In this document: positions 54,373-61,827 of the stretch, in pieces
Numbering within the stretch: position 1 is the first letter of the stretch
Layout: the number at the start of each line of letters is the position of its first letter
Assembly (NCBI GenBank): GCA_947632595.1
Contig: CANRPY010000005.1
Span: forward strand, 1-64,000
Length of the DNA stretch: 64,000 nucleotides
DNA from: an uncultured Bacilli bacterium
GTDB taxonomy: Bacteria; Bacillota_I; Bacilli_A; RF39; UBA660
Direction of reading: 5' to 3'
The notes under the pieces: generated by a model
Seen by the model: the letters and a program-made list of their open reading frames with translations, nothing else
Database searches by the model: none
Told to the model about the DNA's origin: nothing
Translations under genes and position numbers: made by a program

Positions 54373-54808
54373 ATGACTCTAGAACCTCCTCTTGTTTTTG
54401 GAACATTACTTTTTCTTCTTCCTCTGTTTGATGATCATACCCTAGTAAATGATAAAAGCCATGTACCGCTAAAAAAGATAATTCTCTTAAAAGAGAGTGC
54501 CCATATTCCTTGCTTTGACTTCTTGCTTTATCCATTGAAATATAAATGTCTCCTAAGATTCTTTCTTCCCCTGGTACTACTACCGTTGACTCATCTTCTA
54601 GGGCAAACGTAATTACATCTGTTTCCCGATCTATTTTACGATAGGTTTTATTTAATTCATGAATATAATCATTATCTACTATAATGACATTAAAACTAAC
54701 GTTATCTAAGTTTTCTTTTTCGATTGCTCGATAAAGTACTTTCTCTACGGTTTCTAATTCTTTAATTTCTTCCTCTACTTGTACAAAGATTTCTATTTTA
54801 CTACTCAT
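54350..54808 (-). CDS. ybeY: Endoribonuclease YbeY
   Basis: 152 residues. Zinc motif HGFYHLLGYDH (HxxxHxxGxDH) near 120 and TDVITFALEDE before it. Acts in 16S rRNA 3' processing and ribosome quality control. SD GGAGG before ATG 54808. Confidence 0.95.
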   Translation of the reverse strand: MSSKIEIFVQVEEEIKELETVEKVLYRAIEKENLDNVSFNVIIVDNDYIHELNKTYRKIDRETDVITFALEDESTVVVPGEERILGDIYISMDKARSQSKEYGHSLLRELSFLAVHGFYHLLGYDHQTEEEEKVMFQKQEEVLESYGITRES

Positions 54809-54816
54809 TTATCCTC

Positions 54817-55419
54817 CTAAACTAATAACATTACAAGTCCTACGATTGCTAAGACAGATACAATATTTAATACCCATTCTCTATGGAAAATCTTAGGAAA
54901 TTTCTCCCCAATAGAGCGTAGAATGTGATAAATATGGTAACCAACAAATCCTCCTAATAAATTTAGAAGAATATCATCTACATCAAATACTCTTCCTATA
55001 CACATCTGAACAATTTCTATTGCTATGGATGCTACTAAAGTTAGATAGATGGCATAGTGCGGTTTTTCGGCTTTTAAATAATAACTGATAAAAAAACCAA
55101 ATGGTAAAAACATAATCATATTTCCTACGACATTTTTCCAAAAAAGACGACTCGTTATATTATAGCGCAGGATTTCTCGAAAGGGAATAAAATTATTACT
55201 AGACCAAGCAACATCATCTTGAAAAGTGACTACTTGGAAGAGACATAAAATATAAATAATAAAGAATAACATTAAGAACTCTTTATATAAAATAATCTCT
55301 TTTCTTTCTTTAATGAGATAAGTAAGCCTAGCAGATACTAAAATCACAACAGATATAATTAACATAGGCCAAGTAAAATTTACAACTCCCTGAATGGTAT
55401 CTGTTAATGGTCCTAGCAT
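54817..55419 (-). CDS. VanZ-family membrane protein
   Basis: 200 residues, five or six membrane helices. VanZ-like motifs NFIPFREI, NMIMFLPFGFF and SIAIEIVQMCIGRVFDVDDILLN. ATG 55419 has SD AAGGAGG. It sits where phoH and the PgpH-type yqfF lie in Bacillus, between yqfD and ybeY. Some VanZ proteins give teicoplanin tolerance; the molecular role is unknown. Confidence 0.85.
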   Translation of the reverse strand: MLGPLTDTIQGVVNFTWPMLIISVVILVSARLTYLIKERKEIILYKEFLMLFFIIYILCLFQVVTFQDDVAWSSNNFIPFREILRYNITSRLFWKNVVGNMIMFLPFGFFISYYLKAEKPHYAIYLTLVASIAIEIVQMCIGRVFDVDDILLNLLGGFVGYHIYHILRSIGEKFPKIFHREWVLNIVSVLAIVGLVMLLV

Positions 55420-55420
55420 A

Positions 55421-56590
55421 CTATTCCTCCTTTTCTTCATTTAATTTTTCAATATCTACATTTGTTAAATCTTGATAAGTTCCAATTTCTTCCTCTATAG
55501 CATAAAATACATCTACTATTATTTTACTATCTTTTATAGTCTTTTTCAAAACTTTTTTCCGGATAATCATTGGTTTTCTTTTCTGTTTTTTCTCTAATTC
55601 TTTTTCAGATTCTTCATATGCTTTTTCATCAACATTTTGTAGGGTATAATTTTGTTCTTGCTTTTCTACTTCTTCTAAGATTAGAAAGCCAACCTTGGCA
55701 GGAAGTTTTTGATCCTCTATTATATTATACTCTTTTTTCTTACTATTCTCGTATGGACTAGGAAAAATCCATTCTTTCTTTGCTAGTTTTATATGAAATG
55801 CAAGAGATTTTTTATTTGTTTTCTTTTCTTTTTTCCTATTTTTTGGAACTTCTACTGTTACTTTATACCATGTTTCTCCATATACTTTTCCAATTGCACA
55901 TTTTTTTGAGACAATGGTTTCTTTATTATAGATTAGACCACTAATTAAAACTTCTCCCTTGGTAACATATTCTTGAGTTCTCTTTACAATTTCTCCACTA
56001 CTAGCTTCTATCTTGGTAATCACCGCATTCTTCTTTGCAATAATACTTCTAGGATTGCATTCTTTTTTCTCTTCTTGTTTCTTTTTTTCTTCTACTTTTA
56101 CAAGATATTTTGTTCCTATCTCTTCTATTTCAAGCCACTCTATTTTCTCTTTTTCTTTTTGAAGAAGATATTCTTTTATTTTTTCTTTTTCTTGGTATGA
56201 AATTTTCCAATGAAATTTCGCAATCTTTTTCTTTTTTAAATCTTCTAAAACGGTCTTTCTTAATTTTTGATTTGGAGTTTCTACTTCTACTTCCCAAATT
56301 ATTCTCGATAAGAAAATGTTTAATAGAATTCCTATTCCCATAAAAAGAATTAAAATTCCATATCGTTTTATTCTGTTTTTTAATTTTCTTTTCCCATAAA
56401 CCTCTATTATTTTTAGACTCTTGATTCCTCTTTTTTTTCTAATTTTTTCATAATCCTCTTCCTCGATGATTATTTCTAATTTTCTTTCTTGTTTCGTAAT
56501 AGAATATAAATTTATTTTTTGGGATACTATGTCTTTTATAAAACTTTCTGGTCTTTTTACTTCTAAGGATATTTTTATTCTGCTATTCAT
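55421..56590 (-). CDS. yqfD: Sporulation-class protein YqfD
   Basis: 389 residues. N-terminal soluble part, one membrane helix (about 78-96), then the extracytoplasmic YqfD region: VITKIEASSGEIVKRTQEYVTKGEVLISG and the conserved KKCAIGKVYGETWYKVTVEVP. Lys-rich throughout. In Bacillus it is expressed in the mother cell and needed for efficient sporulation. Follows yqfC with eight bases of overlap. Confidence 0.9.
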   Translation of the reverse strand: MNSRIKISLEVKRPESFIKDIVSQKINLYSITKQERKLEIIIEEEDYEKIRKKRGIKSLKIIEVYGKRKLKNRIKRYGILILFMGIGILLNIFLSRIIWEVEVETPNQKLRKTVLEDLKKKKIAKFHWKISYQEKEKIKEYLLQKEKEKIEWLEIEEIGTKYLVKVEEKKKQEEKKECNPRSIIAKKNAVITKIEASSGEIVKRTQEYVTKGEVLISGLIYNKETIVSKKCAIGKVYGETWYKVTVEVPKNRKKEKKTNKKSLAFHIKLAKKEWIFPSPYENSKKKEYNIIEDQKLPAKVGFLILEEVEKQEQNYTLQNVDEKAYEESEKELEKKQKRKPMIIRKKVLKKTIKDSKIIVDVFYAIEEEIGTYQDLTNVDIEKLNEEKEE

Positions 56591-56822
56591 CGAAAACCTC
56601 TATTTTCTCAAGAGTCCCTGTTATCATTAATTCTTTTTCTAGAATTCTTCTTGTCATTAAATTTTTGCCAGATACTTTTATTCTTTTTGTTTTTGTTAAA
56701 AAAGAAATTTCTTTTTCTTCTAAAGAAATTAATTTTTCAAAACTTGTTATATAGAGATTATTTTCTTTTAAGATCATTTGAAACTCATCATCATTTATGT
56801 ATTTTTTTACTTTTTCAAACAT
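56583..56822 (-). CDS. yqfC: YqfC/YabP-family sporulation protein
   Basis: 79 residues. LYITSFEKLISLEEKEISFL and IKVSGKNLMTRRILEKELMITGTLEKIEV are the YabP/YqfC pattern (ILI.N...L......I.l.......V.G..L.I......eI.I.G.I..I). ATG 56822 has SD GGTGATAAG; the upstream extension lacks one. Coupled to yqfD. Confidence 0.85.
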   Translation of the reverse strand: MFEKVKKYINDDEFQMILKENNLYITSFEKLISLEEKEISFLTKTKRIKVSGKNLMTRRILEKELMITGTLEKIEVFDE

Positions 56823-56861
56823 CTTATCACCATTATCAATATATGTTTTTTCTAACAAAAA

Positions 56862-56883
56862 AAGACACCTAGTTGGTGCTTTC
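56862..56883 (-). terminator. Probable terminator after yqeY
   Basis: Short stem GCACC / GGTGT with AACTA loop followed by seven T on the minus strand; weak stem. Confidence 0.6.
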
Positions 56884-56884
56884 T

Positions 56885-57322
56885 TTATTGTAGTCTTTCT
56901 CTAATCATTGTAGATACTTCTTTCATGTCTGTTTTGCCTTTTAGTTGTGCTTGTGCTTCTTTCATGACTTTACCCATATCTTTTTGTCCCTCAGGTTTTA
57001 CTTCTGCAAAAATCTGATCAATGATTTTTTCTACTTCTTCTTTTGATAATTGTTCTGGTAAATATTTTAATAAAATATCAATCTCTTTTTGTGTTGCTTC
57101 TATTAAATCTGTACGATTTCCTTTTTCAAATTCTGTAATAGAGTCTTTTCTCATTTTAATTTGTTTATTTACAACATCTATTAATAAATCATCATTTAAT
57201 TCTTTTTTATGATCTATTTGTTCTTGTTTTAATGCTGCTTTTACCATACGAATTACCATTAAACGATCTTTTTCTTTTGCTTTCATTGCTTCTACCATGT
57301 CTTTATCTAATTGTTCTATCAT
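56885..57322 (-). CDS. yqeY: YqeY/GatB-like domain protein
   Basis: 145 residues. Family features: MKAKEKDRLMVIRMVKAALKQEQID, EIDILLKYLPEQLSKEEV and DMGKVMKEAQAQLKGKTDMKEVS. Related to the tail domain of GatB that contacts tRNA; role in Bacillus unknown. Lies directly after rpsU, as in Bacillus (rpsU-yqeY). Confidence 0.93.
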   Translation of the reverse strand: MIEQLDKDMVEAMKAKEKDRLMVIRMVKAALKQEQIDHKKELNDDLLIDVVNKQIKMRKDSITEFEKGNRTDLIEATQKEIDILLKYLPEQLSKEEVEKIIDQIFAEVKPEGQKDMGKVMKEAQAQLKGKTDMKEVSTMIRERLQ

Positions 57323-57365
57323 AATCTCATCTCCTAGTGTTATTATATCGTATTTTTCTTATAAA

Positions 57366-57395
57366 AAATAGAGATAAAATTAATTATCTCTATTT
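57366..57395 (-). terminator. Intrinsic terminator at the end of rpsU
   Basis: Eleven-base stem AAATAGAGATA / TATCTCTATTT then a T-run on the minus strand; overlaps the rpsU stop. Confidence 0.85.
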
Positions 57396-57583
57396 CTATT
57401 TGCACGATCTCTTTTTCGAGTATTCTTGATTCCTTCTTTTTTAGCTGCTCTTCTCTTTACCCCTGGTTTATCATATGCTTCGCGTTTTTTCCATTCAGAA
57501 GGGACACCATCTCTTGCCACTTTTTGTTTAAACTTTCTTAGAGCCTGATCAAGATTTCCTCTAACAGTTACTTTAGTTGCCAT
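57380..57583 (-). CDS. rpsU: 30S ribosomal protein S21
   Basis: 67 residues, ten longer than most because of a basic tail (KNTRKRDRANRNRDN). Core VRGNLDQALRKFKQKVARDGVPSEWKKREAYDKPGVKRRAAK is typical. SD GGGAGGG before ATG 57583. Confidence 0.95.
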   Translation of the reverse strand: MATKVTVRGNLDQALRKFKQKVARDGVPSEWKKREAYDKPGVKRRAAKKEGIKNTRKRDRANRNRDN

Positions 57584-57616
57584 CTTTTTTCCCTCCCTTC
57601 GTTTTAACTAAAATGA

Positions 57617-57645
57617 ATTATAACAAATATTTATAGCATTTTCAA
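57617..57645 (-). promoter_or_regulatory. rpsU promoter
   Basis: TTGAAA, 17 bases, TATAAT on the minus strand, between the bacteriocin operon and rpsU. Confidence 0.88.
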
Positions 57646-57666
57646 CCCCATTTTTCGACAATTTTA

Positions 57667-57825
57667 CTATTTTTCAACGAAAAAATACAAATTTCGGATA
57701 AAAATACCACAATATTTTCCAACTTGTAATAGAAAACGAATGAGTAAAGTCACTATAGGTAGAGAAAGATAGATACCAACTAGTTTTCCAAGAAAAATGA
57801 TTCCTGTTTTTATTTTAGAGGACAT
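57667..57825 (-). CDS. Small cationic membrane peptide, candidate bacteriocin immunity protein
   Basis: 52 residues: MSSKIKTGIIFLGKLVGIYL, then a Pro, a long hydrophobic stretch and KYCGIFIRNLYFFVEK. One or two membrane helices, net positive. It overlaps the end of peptide 2 by 16 bases, so its translation is coupled; SD GAGGA lies inside peptide 2. There is no double-glycine leader, so it is not a third precursor. Position last in the operon and its composition fit a small membrane immunity protein, by analogy only. Confidence 0.65.
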   Translation of the reverse strand: MSSKIKTGIIFLGKLVGIYLSLPIVTLLIRFLLQVGKYCGIFIRNLYFFVEK

Positions 57826-57983
57826 AGGTCGTCCTCTGCAATTCTTCTGATTCCAGATCCTAATTCATATCCTGCTTCTTGAATTAGCTTAATAACATTT
57901 ACAATTGCGGAAATAATTGGACCTGATACGGAAGAATCCCCTCCTTGTATTTTTACAAGTTCTTCTTTTTTCATTTCTGTCAT
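57810..57983 (-). CDS. Bacteriocin-type precursor peptide 2 (double-glycine leader)
   Basis: 57 residues. Leader MTEMKKEELVKIQGG: Leu at -7 and Ile at -4 style spacing before a GG cleavage site, which C39 peptidases recognise. Predicted mature part begins DSSVSGPIISAIVN and has 42 residues, with a GxxxG (GYELG) and one Cys near the end (CPLK). ATG 57983 overlaps the stop of peptide 1 (ATGA) and has SD AAGGAG eight bases away; a GTG nine bases upstream would overlap that SD. Confidence 0.85.
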   Translation of the reverse strand: MTEMKKEELVKIQGGDSSVSGPIISAIVNVIKLIQEAGYELGSGIRRIAEDDLCPLK

Positions 57984-58126
57984 GAGCCACACTCCTTTGG
58001 ATTGGTTATTCCTTCCATTACTCCTGATAAGAATATGATTGCTGTTGCAACAGCGATTCCTATCCAGATAAAGGGTGTAGAGCCTCCTCTTATTTGTTCT
58101 AATTCTTCTGGTTTTAATTTTACCAT
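57980..58126 (-). CDS. Bacteriocin-type precursor peptide 1 (double-glycine leader)
   Basis: 48 residues. Leader MVKLKPEELEQIRGG is a near-ideal double-glycine leader; the predicted 33-residue mature part is STPFIWIGIAVATAIIFLSG followed by VMEG and ends with KECGS. It is hydrophobic, has GxxxG (GVMEG) and one Cys close to the C-terminus, mirroring peptide 2. SD GGGGTGGTG. It starts at the base after the stop of the upstream accessory gene and shares ATGA with peptide 2. Together they look like a two-peptide (class IIb-type) bacteriocin. Confidence 0.87.
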   Translation of the reverse strand: MVKLKPEELEQIRGGSTPFIWIGIAVATAIIFLSGVMEGITNPKECGS

Positions 58127-58525
58127 TTAATCACCACCCCATATATTTATTAACATTTCTAAGCCATTTATTTTTTTCTTACGAATGGATACTTCCATGA
58201 TATCTTCTTGTTGTTTTCCTTTGTCTATCTCTAACTCTACTTTATCATATTCTTTTTCTCCTACCCTATAGTCTTCTTCTCTAACTATCTTAAATTTTAT
58301 TTTTTCTTTGTTCTTATAAAAATGATTGTTTTCATATAATGTTTTTTTCTCTTCTTTCTCTACAAGACAAAAGGAATGATTCTTATCAATTTTCATTAGA
58401 GTCAGTCTTTGATATTGGCTAATTCTCACCTTTTCTAATCCTGTAAAAAAGAGTAATTCTAGGATTCCTAAAATTCCAATTACTAAAAATACGGCTGTTG
58501 TTTTTTCATAATTTTTCATTTTCAT
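58127..58525 (-). CDS. Membrane-anchored accessory protein of the bacteriocin operon
   Basis: 132 residues from ATG 58525 (SD AAGGTG). One N-terminal membrane helix (about 8-26), then a beta-rich, Lys/Glu-rich domain outside. It lies between exporter and precursors, overlapping the former by 20 bases and abutting the latter. The place and topology recall membrane-fusion accessory proteins (HlyD/BlpB type), but it is a third of their size and I see no sequence proof. It could instead be an immunity protein. Confidence 0.7.
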   Translation of the reverse strand: MKMKNYEKTTAVFLVIGILGILELLFFTGLEKVRISQYQRLTLMKIDKNHSFCLVEKEEKKTLYENNHFYKNKEKIKFKIVREEDYRVGEKEYDKVELEIDKGKQQEDIMEVSIRKKKINGLEMLINIWGGD

Positions 58526-60584
58526 AAATGACACCTTTTTCTAATTTTAAAATACGATCAAATTGTTTCTTATTATGAAACCTATGAGATATTACAATAA
58601 TTGTTTTTTCTTTTAAATAGGAAAATACATTTTCTAGTATCTTCTTTTCTCTTTGAATATCTACTTGTCCTAATGCTTCATCTAAAATATAAATACTTGT
58701 TTTTCTTAATAGGGATCTTGCTAAAATGATTCTTTGACGTTCTCCACTACTTAGGTTAAATCCATTTTCTTCGATAATGGAATCTAATGTCATGTTTTTA
58801 CTTTTTAACATTTCTTCTACAAAACAAATTTTACAGACTTCTTCTATTTCTTCTTTCTCATATTCTTGATAAAGACAAATATTGTTTTTTACACTATCTT
58901 GAAATAAATATTCATTTCCTGTTACATAAGTAATATTGGCACGAATATTTTGTAGATGATAATGGTTAATATCAATCTTTGCTATTTCAATACAACCATA
59001 TGGGACTTCAATATATCTCATTAGCATTTTCATTAATGTAGATTTACCAGAACCACTTTCTCCACTTAATAAGATTTTTTCTCCTTTCTTAATTTTTAAG
59101 TGTACGTCTTGTAAAATCTGTTTACTCCCTATTTCATACGTAATTCCTTTTAAGATGATATCTCCTTCTAAAAGATAGGGAAGATAAAAATAATTATTTT
59201 GAAATTTTTCTTCCTCTATCATAAATAATTCTTCTATTCTATCTAATGTTATTTTGTAGGATGGATAGTTGCTTATTAGATATAAGATATTCGTAAAACT
59301 ACTTATATAGTATCTAGATAAGGTCTCAAATAAGATTAATGTTCCAAGAGTCATTTTTTCTAGAATAACAGTATAAGTTCCTAGTGCAAATATTACTAGA
59401 TATAAAAGATCATTTATGATTCTTTTTTGGTAAGACTCTTTTTCACATTCTTTTGTGTATTGATAGGTATGCTCTTCTAATGCTTTAAAGTTTAAATCAA
59501 ACTTATCAATAAATCTTTTTTCTAGATGACTTCCTTTGATTGTGTCTACGTTACTGATTCCTTGTACTAAATAGGAATTTGCATTATCTTCTCTTTCTTT
59601 TACTTTTTTTAATTTCTGTTTCTTTTTCTTCTCCTCTATTATCGTTATGATTAATAGGAGTCCTAGAAAGAGATTTATTATGTTTGTTAACTTTTTTTCA
59701 TATTTTAACATGACTAAGAAAAAGGCTATACTTGAAAAAACATCTAAAGTAACTGTTGTAAAAAAAGAGGCAATATAATCTCTAATTTGTCCTAGATCTT
59801 GAAACCTAGATAGAACTTCTCCCGTTGTTCTATTTTTAAAATAGAGATAGGGAAGCAAAAGAATTTGTCGGTAAGTACTTGTCGTTATTTCTAAAGTAAA
59901 AAGACAACTCCATTTATTTAATAAAAGATTTCTTAGACTATTCATGCTATTTCTAAATAGATAAGCTCCTAATAGAAATAGACATATTGGTAATATATTA
60001 TCTGTTACATGGTAGTTAATTGCATACTCTAATAAGTATTTGAAATGAAAAGAGGTTATAATATTTAATAAAAAACAATTGATGGTTAGGAAAATGATGA
60101 ATAAAAATATTTTTTTATTTTCTTGATATTCTTTTTTTAACTGGTGATAAATTACATTCTTTTTTTTCATAATAGGAATTGTCTTTTTTGGCTTTAATAG
60201 TAAATAATGATTCGTTGATAGTAAGTGGTATTCTGCAAAAGAGATGGTTTTTTTGCCTTTTGCAGGATCCATTAAAACCACTTCTTTTTTCTTTGTTCGT
60301 ATCTTATAGATTACGACAAAATGTTTTCTTTTATTGGTTTCTATATGAGCAATACAAGGTAAATTTGTATCTTCTATATCTTCTAATGTTGCTGATACCC
60401 CTTGAGAAGTAAATCCCATTTTTTCTGCTGCTTCTAATAAGTTATATAGAGATACTCCTTCTTTTGTCGTATTTGTTAATTCTCTTAACTTTTCTTTCGG
60501 TACTTCTCCTCCATAAAACCGAATAATCGATAAGAGACAACAAACTCCACAATCTTTCATGCCATCTTGTAATACCACTTTCAC
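58506..60584 (-). CDS. Peptidase C39-containing bacteriocin ABC exporter
   Basis: 692 residues from GTG 60584. C39 peptidase with LQDGMKDCGVC (catalytic Cys12), HFVVIY (His88) and DPAKG (Asp106); six membrane helices (about 150-440); ATPase with GESGSGKST (Walker A), LSSGERQ (signature), IYILDEA (Walker B) and ISHR (H-loop). It cuts double-glycine leaders and exports the peptides. The frame is open to a TTG at 60629, but that has no SD and C39 domains normally begin 8-15 residues before the Cys, so GTG 60584 (GGGAGG 14 bases upstream) is preferred. Confidence 0.93.
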   Translation of the reverse strand: MKVVLQDGMKDCGVCCLLSIIRFYGGEVPKEKLRELTNTTKEGVSLYNLLEAAEKMGFTSQGVSATLEDIEDTNLPCIAHIETNKRKHFVVIYKIRTKKKEVVLMDPAKGKKTISFAEYHLLSTNHYLLLKPKKTIPIMKKKNVIYHQLKKEYQENKKIFLFIIFLTINCFLLNIITSFHFKYLLEYAINYHVTDNILPICLFLLGAYLFRNSMNSLRNLLLNKWSCLFTLEITTSTYRQILLLPYLYFKNRTTGEVLSRFQDLGQIRDYIASFFTTVTLDVFSSIAFFLVMLKYEKKLTNIINLFLGLLLIITIIEEKKKKQKLKKVKEREDNANSYLVQGISNVDTIKGSHLEKRFIDKFDLNFKALEEHTYQYTKECEKESYQKRIINDLLYLVIFALGTYTVILEKMTLGTLILFETLSRYYISSFTNILYLISNYPSYKITLDRIEELFMIEEEKFQNNYFYLPYLLEGDIILKGITYEIGSKQILQDVHLKIKKGEKILLSGESGSGKSTLMKMLMRYIEVPYGCIEIAKIDINHYHLQNIRANITYVTGNEYLFQDSVKNNICLYQEYEKEEIEEVCKICFVEEMLKSKNMTLDSIIEENGFNLSSGERQRIILARSLLRKTSIYILDEALGQVDIQREKKILENVFSYLKEKTIIVISHRFHNKKQFDRILKLEKGVIYENEKL

Positions 60585-60655
60585 TTTCTCTTCTTTCGCC
60601 TCCCATATTATTATTCCGTCTTTTTTCAAACATTCGGGTAAATTTTTAAAAAAAG

Positions 60656-60786
60656 CAAAAAAAAAAGAAGAGTACTTCTCTTCCGAACAAATTTCGTAAT
60701 TTGTTATTTAATCATGCGCGTGATAATGATTAACGTAACAAATCTTTCATAAAACTTTCGTTTTACTACAACGAAATCTGTTACGT
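60656..60786 (-). ncRNA. Structured leader RNA with four hairpins ending in a terminator
   Basis: In transcript order: outer stem ACGTAACA / TGTTACGT enclosing TTTCGTT / AACGAAA; then TTAATCAT / ATGATTAA; then AACAAATT / AATTTGTT with ACGA loop; then terminator GAAGAG / CTCTTC with AAGTA loop and ten T. All stems are perfect. Starts at the +1 predicted from the promoter at 60791 and ends 72 bases before the exporter start. It could be an attenuator, riboswitch-like element or free small RNA. No known class recognised. Confidence 0.7.
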
Positions 60787-60790
60787 ATCT

Positions 60791-60820
60791 ATCGTACCAT
60801 ATGGTTTCTATTTCAAGCAA
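60791..60820 (-). promoter_or_regulatory. Putative promoter of the bacteriocin operon
   Basis: TTGCTT, 18 bases, TGGTACGAT (extended -10) on the minus strand. Weaker than the consensus sites nearby, so regulated expression is possible. Confidence 0.6.
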
Positions 60821-60881
60821 TCTTTTTCGACATTTTTTTTACAATTGACGATATCCTTTACATTTTCCTTTTTTATATAAT

Positions 60882-60908
60882 AAAAAACGACTTCAAATAA
60901 GTCGTTTA
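60882..60908 (-). terminator. Terminator after tRNA-Ala
   Basis: Stem AACGACTT / AAGTCGTT with ATTTG loop, then T-run on the minus strand, 10 bases after the tRNA 3' end. Confidence 0.88.
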
Positions 60909-60918
60909 GATTACTATA

Positions 60919-60994
60919 TGGTGGAGCATAGCGGGATCGAACCGCTGACCTCCACGGTGCAAACGTGGCGCTCTCCCAGCTGAGCTAATGCCCC
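60919..60994 (-). tRNA. tRNA-Ala (anticodon TGC)
   Basis: 76 bases with encoded CCA. Acceptor stem GGGGCAT / ATGCTCC has the alanine-specific G3:U70 pair. D arm TAGCTCAGCTGGGAGAGC, anticodon stem CCACG / CGTGG with loop TTTGCAC (TGC), variable loop, T arm with GGTTCGATCCC. Strong promoter and its own terminator, so an independent transcript. Confidence 0.98.
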
Positions 60995-61028
60995 ATATTA
61001 CCAATGCTTTTCACACACCAGTAATTGA

Positions 61029-61057
61029 ATTATAGCAAAGCATTTTTTTAGTGTCAA
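61029..61057 (-). promoter_or_regulatory. Consensus promoter of tRNA-Ala
   Basis: TTGACA, 17 bases, TATAAT on the minus strand. The TGA of the -35 box is the stop codon of spoIVFB. Confidence 0.92.
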
Positions 61058-61827
61058 TAATTTTTATCAAAATTTTCATATTTTTTTAGTAAGTATTCTT
61101 TCTCTTCTAAAACCTTATTTTTGATCATAATTTGATTTTTACGATACCGATAAAAGTTCTTTGGATTTCTTATTTTAATGGTTTTGGAAAAGGTATAATT
61201 TTTTAAAAGTCTTTCTAATAAGAATTTATGAAAATAGAGTTTTTGTTTTAAATCTTCTTTTCGTATTAAAAATAGTAATACGATATAGATTAGGATCATG
61301 TTGATACTTAGTTTTTGATTTAGAAATAATAACAGTATGGTTACTCCATAACTGATCCAAATAGATAATTTGAATGAGATTCGATATGGAAAGAAGACAT
61401 TCATTCCTAAGTTTACTAGTTTCCCTCCATCTAGTGGGTAGATAGGAAGTAAGTTAAATAATAAGATTCCTATATGATATTCTCTTACCAGTTCTTTTTC
61501 TTTCAAAATGTAACATAAAAGAAAATAAGCTAAAAATTGAAATATAGGTCCCATTCCTAGAATAATACTTTCTTTGATTGGGTTTGTATTGATATCCATA
61601 TCTAATTTTGAGATTCCTCCTAAGGGATAGAGGGTAATTTTATCTACTTTAATATGAAGAAATAAGGAAGATAACACATGCCCTAGTTCATGAATGGTAA
61701 TTAGAGTAAATACAATGATAAAGTCCTTATAAGCTCCAATTAGGATAGAGATCAATCCAAAAATAAGAACTAAGGGATCTATTTTAAAGATAGTTTTTGT
61801 AGTCGTAATACTTTCCTTTTTTCTCAA
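61054..61827 (-). CDS. spoIVFB: SpoIVFB-like site-2 intramembrane metalloprotease
   Basis: Up to 257 residues, about six membrane helices. Zinc site HELGH near 47 and NLLPIYPLDGG near 125, the two S2P motifs; the tail after 190 is basic. In Bacillus it cleaves pro-sigma-K. The TTG at 61827 lacks a clear SD and no better start codon follows for long; family N-termini begin near residue 10 (FKIDPLVL), so the real start is uncertain. It overlaps the upstream spoIVFA-like gene by about 40 bases and ends in TGA. Confidence 0.85.
   Translation of the reverse strand: MRKKESITTTKTIFKIDPLVLIFGLISILIGAYKDFIIVFTLITIHELGHVLSSLFLHIKVDKITLYPLGGISKLDMDINTNPIKESIILGMGPIFQFLAYFLLCYILKEKELVREYHIGILLFNLLPIYPLDGGKLVNLGMNVFFPYRISFKLSIWISYGVTILLLFLNQKLSINMILIYIVLLFLIRKEDLKQKLYFHKFLLERLLKNYTFSKTIKIRNPKNFYRYRKNQIMIKNKVLEEKEYLLKKYENFDKNY

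Noticed and set aside
60442-60633. 63-codon frame starting with ATG on the minus strand near the exporter start
   Set aside because: Overlaps the C39 domain in another frame, no SD, Arg-rich low-complexity translation.
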